Shown here piece after piece: positions 27,144 to 31,401 of a DNA stretch of 31,401 bases. The notes under the pieces were generated by a model. The model was given only the letters and a program-made list of their open reading frames with translations, was not told where the DNA came from and did not search any database. Positions within the stretch are counted from its first letter, which is position 1. Each line of letters opens with the position of its first letter. The stretch is taken from assembly GCA_003427395.1 (NCBI GenBank), contig BFEA01000243.1, forward strand, positions 663,125-694,525, given 5' to 3'. The position numbers and the translations under genes are program-made. The DNA is from Chara braunii. Lineage: Eukaryota; Streptophyta; Charophyceae; Charales; Characeae.

Positions 27144-27558
27144 TGTGACCGGGACCCAGAGGCTGAACCCAGCCCGATATAGTTGGGCCCCGGGGCAATG
27201 CAGTTCCGCCTCCTTCATCAAGGCCTGCGGCCAGATTCAGATAGTGGGCCGATTTTCCCTTTGACATTTTCGGCCTCTATACCCAGACTTCATTGTCGGC
27301 CTCACATTCGAGTGCCCAGGGCCTAACTAACTCAGAGGCCCTGGGCTTTCAGCATTTGCTGAAATCCAAGACTCTGTGCACTCCAACCAACTGGCGTGCT
27401 GCAACTGTATGGACCCCACTTCGTGAAATGTTGGCATAGAGGGCTCTTGTTGATTTGTTGGCCCGCCTTCACTTAGGGCAGGCACGAGGCTTGTTGGGGC
27501 CTTAGCCCAGAACATGTACATCATGGCAAGGCCCCTACTTGAGGGCTCAATCCTCACA
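27144..27558 (-). mobile_element. 3' LTR of the right-hand Ty3 element (far end uncertain)
   Basis: On the minus strand the LTR starts TGTGAGGATTG at 27558, directly after the polypurine tract. The other end is placed at 27144, where TGTGA on the plus strand would give matching TGTGA...TCACA ends, but this is only a candidate because the 5' LTR lies outside the window. Within it are a GC-rich 11-bp perfect hairpin (27314-27346) and, downstream in sense, a GGGTATAGAGG word (about 27274-27284) that could serve as a TATA box. Confidence 0.55.
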
Positions 27559-27571
27559 TTCCATCCCCCTT
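27559..27571 (-). other. Polypurine tract of the right-hand Ty3 element
   Basis: Minus strand AAGGGGGATGGAA, 24 bases after the pol stop (27596) and immediately before TG of the LTR. It primes plus-strand DNA synthesis. Confidence 0.78.
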
Positions 27572-27595
27572 AGCTTCGAAAGTCCGCTGAGATGC

Positions 27596-28250
27596 TTACT
27601 TCGAAGGTGCCTTCCCTTTCAGTGGCCTCTCACATTCTGCCACCACCTGAGGAGCTGTCTCAATCAGTTCCTCCCTGGTAAACCATCGATCTTCTTTCGG
27701 ATCCGTATGATGCCTGAATCTGACGCGGTACTCTCTCTTGGGTTGAGGAGGTCTTCCTCGACCCAGCAGCTTCGGGACAGGCATATCCCTGTGATCCACA
27801 ATGTCGTCGATGTTCACTTGTCCATCCATGGTTGGGGGCAGCATTGATCTCCTGGAAGGGAATTGATCTGTCTCAGCGAAAGGTGCAAGCTTTGAGGCAT
27901 GAAAGACTGGGTGAGTGTGCAGGTGTCTAAGGACACGAATGACATATGTGGGACCATCCATCTCATCTCCCACTATATCCAGGACTTCCCAGGGACCAAG
28001 ATACTGAGGCATTGGTTTGCGAGAGATTCCGAACTCCTGTCCTAATTCACTAGCCTTGACTTAGACTCGTTCTTCTACTTGAAATGTGGACTGTCTGCGA
28101 TGTCGATTCTCAGAAGCAATCATTGCTTGTTGAGCTTTCTTCATATGCTCGACAACCTTTTGCAACAACTTCTCATACTGCACACCATACTCTAGTGTGC
28201 CTGGAGTTGCAGCGGGTCGGTTTTCAGGTAGGAGGAATCTAGTGCTGATC
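27596..28250 (-). pseudogene. Second copy of integrase tail plus chromodomain
   Basis: The proximal copy of the tandem duplication, carrying the genuine C-terminus. ORF 28012-27596 reads the LGPWEVLDIVGDEMDGPTY segment (GPY/F-type integrase tail) and HPVFHASKLAPF. It continues past the duplication into PKREYRVRFRHHTDPKED and RWFTREELIETAP, which is a chromodomain (Y-x-V-x-F/W, W-x-x-x-x-L). Chromodomains of this Ty3 branch bind histone marks and steer insertion into heterochromatin. Upstream of 28012 the frame has a TAG at the place where the other copy has Trp in RVWVKAS. The duplication separates this chromodomain from the catalytic core. Confidence 0.82.
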
Positions 28251-28720
28251 TATCCCTGTGATCCACAATGTCGTCGATGTCCACTTGTCCATCCATGGTT
28301 GGGGGCAGCATCGATCTCCTGGAAGGGAATTGATCTGTCTCAGCGAAAGGTGCAAGCTTGGAGGCATGAAAGACTGGGTGAGTGCATAGGTGTCTAGGGA
28401 CACGAATGACATATGTGGGACCATCCATCTCATCTCCCACTATATCCAAGACTTCCCAGGGACCAAAGTACTGAGGCATTAGTTTGCGAGAGATTTTGAA
28501 CTCTTGTCCTAACTCACTAGCCTTGACCCACACTCGTTCCCCTGCTTGAAATGTGGACTGTCTGCGATGTTGATTCTCAGAAGCAATCATTGCTTGCTGA
28601 GCTTTCTTCATATGCTCGACAGCCTCTTGCATCAACTTCTCATACTGCGCACCATACTCTAGTATGCCTGGAGTTGCAGCGGTTCGGTTTTCAGGTAGGA
28701 GGAAGTCTAGTGCTGATCTA
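27784..28720. repeat. 467-bp tandem duplication in the integrase tail
   Basis: 27784-28252 and 28251-28720 are about 95% identical by eye. The join at 28251-28252 shows a shared TA between TGCTGATCTA and TATCCCTG. A one-base deletion (GGAGGAATCT instead of GGAGGAAGTCT) in the left copy puts the reading out of frame at the join. Confidence 0.93.
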
Positions 28721-29403
28721 GGCTTCCATCCCAAGTGCAACTGATTAGGACTAACGCCGGTACTACTATGGATAGCATTGTTGTACAAGCTGGCGATGAG
28801 AGGCAACTGCTCATCCCAATCATCTTGGCTGGGCTTGATGTAGTGTCGTAGCAAGTGCTGTACAACTCTGTTTATTTGTTCGGCTTGTCCGTTGGCTTCG
28901 GGATGATTCCCTGAAGTCATTTGAAGTTGACTGCTTATCTGTTCTACAGTCTTCTTCCACAGTTCACTTGTGAATCGGACATCTCGGTCACTAACGATTG
29001 ACTTTGGTAAACCAAAGTCACACACCCAGTTGTCTTTGAACAACTTGATGACGAAGTCAGTTCTTGCGGTCTCTGGCATAGCCACTGGTCTAGCGTACTT
29101 AGTGAATCGGTCGATGATGATGAAGATTTGCCTCTTGCCACTCTTACAAGTCACCAGGGTGTCAATGAAATTCATGGAGACACTTTGTCTTGGACCAGCA
29201 GGGATAGGCAAAGGCTTCAACAACCCAAGTGGTACTTGAGTTCGCGGTTTATCCCGCTGACAGACCTGACAGGTCTCTACGTACTTCTTTGCGTCATCAA
29301 ACATACCAGGCCACCAAAATCGTTGTACTAAGTTAGCACTCGTCTTCTTGTAGCCAAAGTGCCCAGTTGCGTCATGGCATTCGCCTAAAAATAAACTACG
29401 CAA
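28192..29403 (-). pseudogene. int: Integrase of the right-hand element, first catalytic Asp lost
   Basis: 403 codons. Zinc-binding H-x4-H (CHDATGH) and C-x2-C (TCQVC) at residues 10-48. In the core, the first catalytic Asp is replaced: VSMNFID has Asn78 (29170-29172) where the family has MDFI. The second Asp (VSDRD, 139) and Glu175 (NGQAEQ) keep exact D-x35-E spacing. The tail follows (GERVWVKAS, FGPWEVLDIVGDE, HPVFHASKLAPF). After VDHRD the ORF runs into the duplication join and reads RSALD, an out-of-place repeat of residues near 230, before a shifted frame stops. Upstream, same-frame sequence continues from RNase H with a TGA at 29437-29439, so this TTG-start ORF is not a separate gene. 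Confidence 0.88.
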
Positions 29404-29670
29404 GGGTTCACTAGGTGGAACTACTAACCTTTTTATTCATGTCTTATCAAGATAGAGTAACCCGTCCACCATCACAAACTCACTTTCCGTGATCTTGTCT
29501 TTTGCCTGAAGCTTGCGAATGATGTCCATCGTGACAGGGTCTTCCTGATAGGCTCCTACCAATGATTGAGTTACTTCTTCAGATACGCCAAAGTCAGAAA
29601 CTAGCGCACCTAGGTAGTCTGCTCTACGTGATAGCGCATCAGCAACCTTGTTATACTCTCCCTTCAGATA
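29404..29670 (-). pseudogene. RNase H to integrase linker, same frame
   Basis: Read in the pol frame this contains KGEYNKVADALSRR, the conserved end of Ty3 RNase H, then a linker ending in LVVPPSEPLRS just before the zinc-binding region. One TGA (29437-29439) stands between LDKT and IKRLVV. Confidence 0.75.
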
Positions 29671-30162
29671 CTAAAGCTTGAAGTCATATTGGTCTATGAC
29701 CTCAATCCATCGCTTGAGGGCGTCAGAAAGAGTCGGTTGAGTCTTGATCCATTTGAGGGTCTGATGATCAGTCCTCAAGTAGAAGTACCTCCCTAGAAGG
29801 AAGTGTCTCCAATGGACAAGTGCTTTATACAAAGCATAGAGTTCCCTCTCGTAGGTGGACTTTGCCAACTTCTTTGATGAAATCTTCTTGCTCATGTACT
29901 CAATCGGTCTCAACGTTTTCCCATCCTGCTGAGCCAGCACTGCGCCAATGCCGTATTGGCTTGCGTCAGTGGTCACTATGAATGGCTTCTGAGGATCGGG
30001 AACCATGAGAACTTCATGATTCATGAGTGCATGCTTCAATCGTTTGAAAGCAGCCTCACACTCATCACTCCAGTCCCACGGTGTGTTAAGTCGAGTTAGA
30101 TCAGTTAAAGGAGAGGCGACTGTAGAATAGTTCTTTACGAAGTTTCTATAGTAGCCGCACAT
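29671..30162 (-). pseudogene. Ribonuclease H of the right-hand element
   Basis: Starts CGYYRNFVKNYSTVASPL (end of RT connection). TTDASQYGIGAVLAQ has the first catalytic Asp, STYERELYALYKAL the Glu, and YLRTDHQTLKWI the third acidic residue, so the domain is complete. It ends with a TAG (29671-29673) after QYDFKL, beyond which the frame continues. Confidence 0.88.
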
Positions 30163-30192
30163 TCCTAAGAATGATCTGACCTCTGTGACTGT

Positions 30193-30846
30193 CTAAGGTC
30201 GTGGCCAGTCTCGAATACTAGCCACCTTCGCATCTTCCAGCCTAATCCCCTCTGCAGATACTTCATGACCCAAGTATAGTATCTTAGTGCGACCAAACTC
30301 GCACTTCTCTAAGTTGACCTTATACTTGTGCTGTCGCAGGAGTGAGAGTACCTTCTCAACATGTTGTGCGTGCTCCTCGGCAGACTTACTAAAGATCAGA
30401 ATGTTGTCTAAGTAAACCACGACAAACTTATCTAAATAGTCATGGGAGATTCGACTCATAGCGTGCTGGAATGTACCCGACGCATTGCAAAGACCAAAGG
30501 GCATCACTACAAACTCATACAGACCATAACGAGTCTGAAAAGCTGTCTTGTGTTGGTCCTCAGGTCTTATTGCGATCTAGTGATATTCGTATTTCAAGTC
30601 TATCTTGCTATAGTACTTGCATCCCTGCACCCTATCCAATAGGTCGTCTATGCGAGGTAGAGGCTCTGCGTTCTTCACTGTGATGGCATTGAGGCCTCTA
30701 TAGTCAATGCACATCCTCAAAGTACCCCCCTTCTTTGGTACGAATAGAACGGGTAATCCATAAGGGGAAGTACTAGGCCATATCCAACCCTTCTCTGTCA
30801 GCTCCTTAAGCTGTCGCCGAAGTTCATCTAACTCGGCAGGGGCCAT
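30193..30846 (-). pseudogene. Reverse transcriptase of the right-hand element, YxDD lost
   Basis: ORF 30846-30577 covers [36 protein letters not shown] and [11 protein letters not shown]; the D in SKIDLK is the motif A aspartate. A TAG at 30577-30579 replaces the Gln of the usual YHQI. ORF 30507-30193 continues in frame with PFGLCNASGTFQ (motif B) and VVVYLDNILIFSK, where Asn (AAC at 30403-30405) replaces the second catalytic Asp. LGHEVSAEGI closes the palm region. A TAG at 30193-30195 follows RDWPRP. Confidence 0.88.
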
Positions 30847-30921
30847 CCTATAGATCCTTCCTTTTGGGGTCTTAATCTCTGGAATGATTGCTATAGCATG
30901 GACGACTTCCCTTTCAACAAC

Positions 30922-31338
30922 TCATGTGGGCTCCTTGAACACATCAGGGAACTTAGCAACGACGCGTTCTATCTCTGGGGGTGTTTTAACGGCCTCCCCC
31001 TTCTCAGAGACATAAACAAGGTACATACCCTCCTCTTGGTTTTGCTTGTAGTAATTGTAGAAAGTTGATGCGCACAAGCAGCCATAGGTATCTATAATAC
31101 TATTGGCCTTGAACTTCGTCAATCTGACAGTTTGGCGATCGGGCAACTTATGCTTGAGCACCTTCTTATCCCAGTCGAACTGGGGCTTAGCAACTTCGAG
31201 GTAGTACATGCCTAATAACATGTCAAATGGTAAGTCGTCGCTAACCAAGAACGAGATCGTATGGTTAAATTCACCTCCTGCATAGGAGAAGGTACAAACT
31301 ATGTCCTGGATGTAGTCTGTTACAATCAGGGTTGTCAA
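30922..31338 (-). pseudogene. Protease C-terminal half and pol linker
   Basis: LPFDMLLGMYYLEVAKP is the second half of a Ty3 retropepsin (D-x-x-L-G-x-x-x-L). The first half with the D-S/T-G active site should be upstream but is missing: the frame meets GC-rich DNA at about 31334. The codon at the ORF limit is TTG, so there is no real start here. The C-terminus PEIERVVAKFPDVFKEPT leads into RT, with a TGA at 30922-30924 followed in frame by [10 protein letters not shown]. Confidence 0.8.
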
Positions 31339-31401
31339 GCCCCGGCCCCGGGGCCCCGACGGGGGTCCGGGGGTCCAGGGGTGGGCACCCCTAGCCCCGG
31401 C
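31334..31401. other. GC-rich boundary sequence interrupting the protease
   Basis: TGTCAAGCCCCGG begins a run of almost pure C/G with GGGGGTCC repeats and the palindrome CCCCGGGG. It replaces the expected protease sequence, so it is probably the end of another inserted element (TG-start LTR-like) continuing outside the window. Confidence 0.45.

Larger units (their letters stand above)
27559..31338 (-). mobile_element. Right-hand Ty3 retrotransposon with chromodomain, 5' part missing
   Basis: Protease, reverse transcriptase, RNase H and integrase all lie in one minus-strand frame from 31338 to 28192, interrupted by stops at 30922-30924 (TGA), 30577-30579 (TAG), 30193-30195 (TAG), 29671-29673 (TAG) and 29437-29439 (TGA). 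The only large rearrangement is a 467-bp tandem duplication at the integrase tail. Gag and the protease active site are absent because GC-rich DNA begins at 31334. Fewer frameshifts than the large element suggest it is younger. Confidence 0.88.

Overview
The window looks like transposon-rich intergenic DNA of a eukaryote of the green-plant lineage. The grounds are plant-type Ty3 (Metaviridae-like) LTR retrotransposons, a plant-style initiator-Met tRNA primer binding site, GT-AG intron signals, AATAAA signals and abundant microsatellites. The flavour of the pol proteins fits a streptophyte alga such as Chara, but that is an inference from memory of the family and was not tested. No bacterial operon, rRNA, tRNA or CRISPR was seen.

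Layout, left to right. 1-2378: a probable exon of a vanadium haloperoxidase-like host gene (300-455, +), followed by microsatellite-rich non-coding DNA. 2379-3055: an orphan LTR (2379-2694) with perfect 11-bp inverted ends and a primer binding site, its body missing. 3373-10715: minus-strand ORFs of two unrecognised domain families, here called A and B, within a block (4383-10715) that recurs at 21725-24509 with two internal deletions. 10772-11796: a small + strand gene with a CT-rich leader, one predicted intron and a polyadenylation signal. 11940-13660: several families of degenerate tandem repeats.

13754-22951: a large decayed Ty3 element on the minus strand. In transcription order it has a putative LTR (22951 down to 21629), three A domains, two B domains, gag with a zinc knuckle, protease, reverse transcriptase, RNase H and integrase. 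23174-24509 is the rest of the duplicated block and contains an assembly scar (an N flanked by a 95-bp exact repeat). 24510-26480: hairpins, polypyrimidine tracts and a 954-bp terminal-inverted-repeat element of Mutator/MITE type. 27144-31338: a second minus-strand Ty3 element (chromodomain type) whose pol is a single frame broken by five stop codons, followed by a 467-bp tandem duplication at the integrase tail. Its protease start is cut off by GC-rich DNA at 31334-31401.

The most unusual signal is the modular array of A and B domains directly upstream of gag. At least four A copies and six B-type copies occur in the window. I do not recognise either domain from any known retrotransposon protein. 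Both Ty3 elements are dead: each has lost the second aspartate of the reverse-transcriptase YxDD box. In the right-hand element nearly all the damage can be explained by C-to-T or G-to-A transitions.
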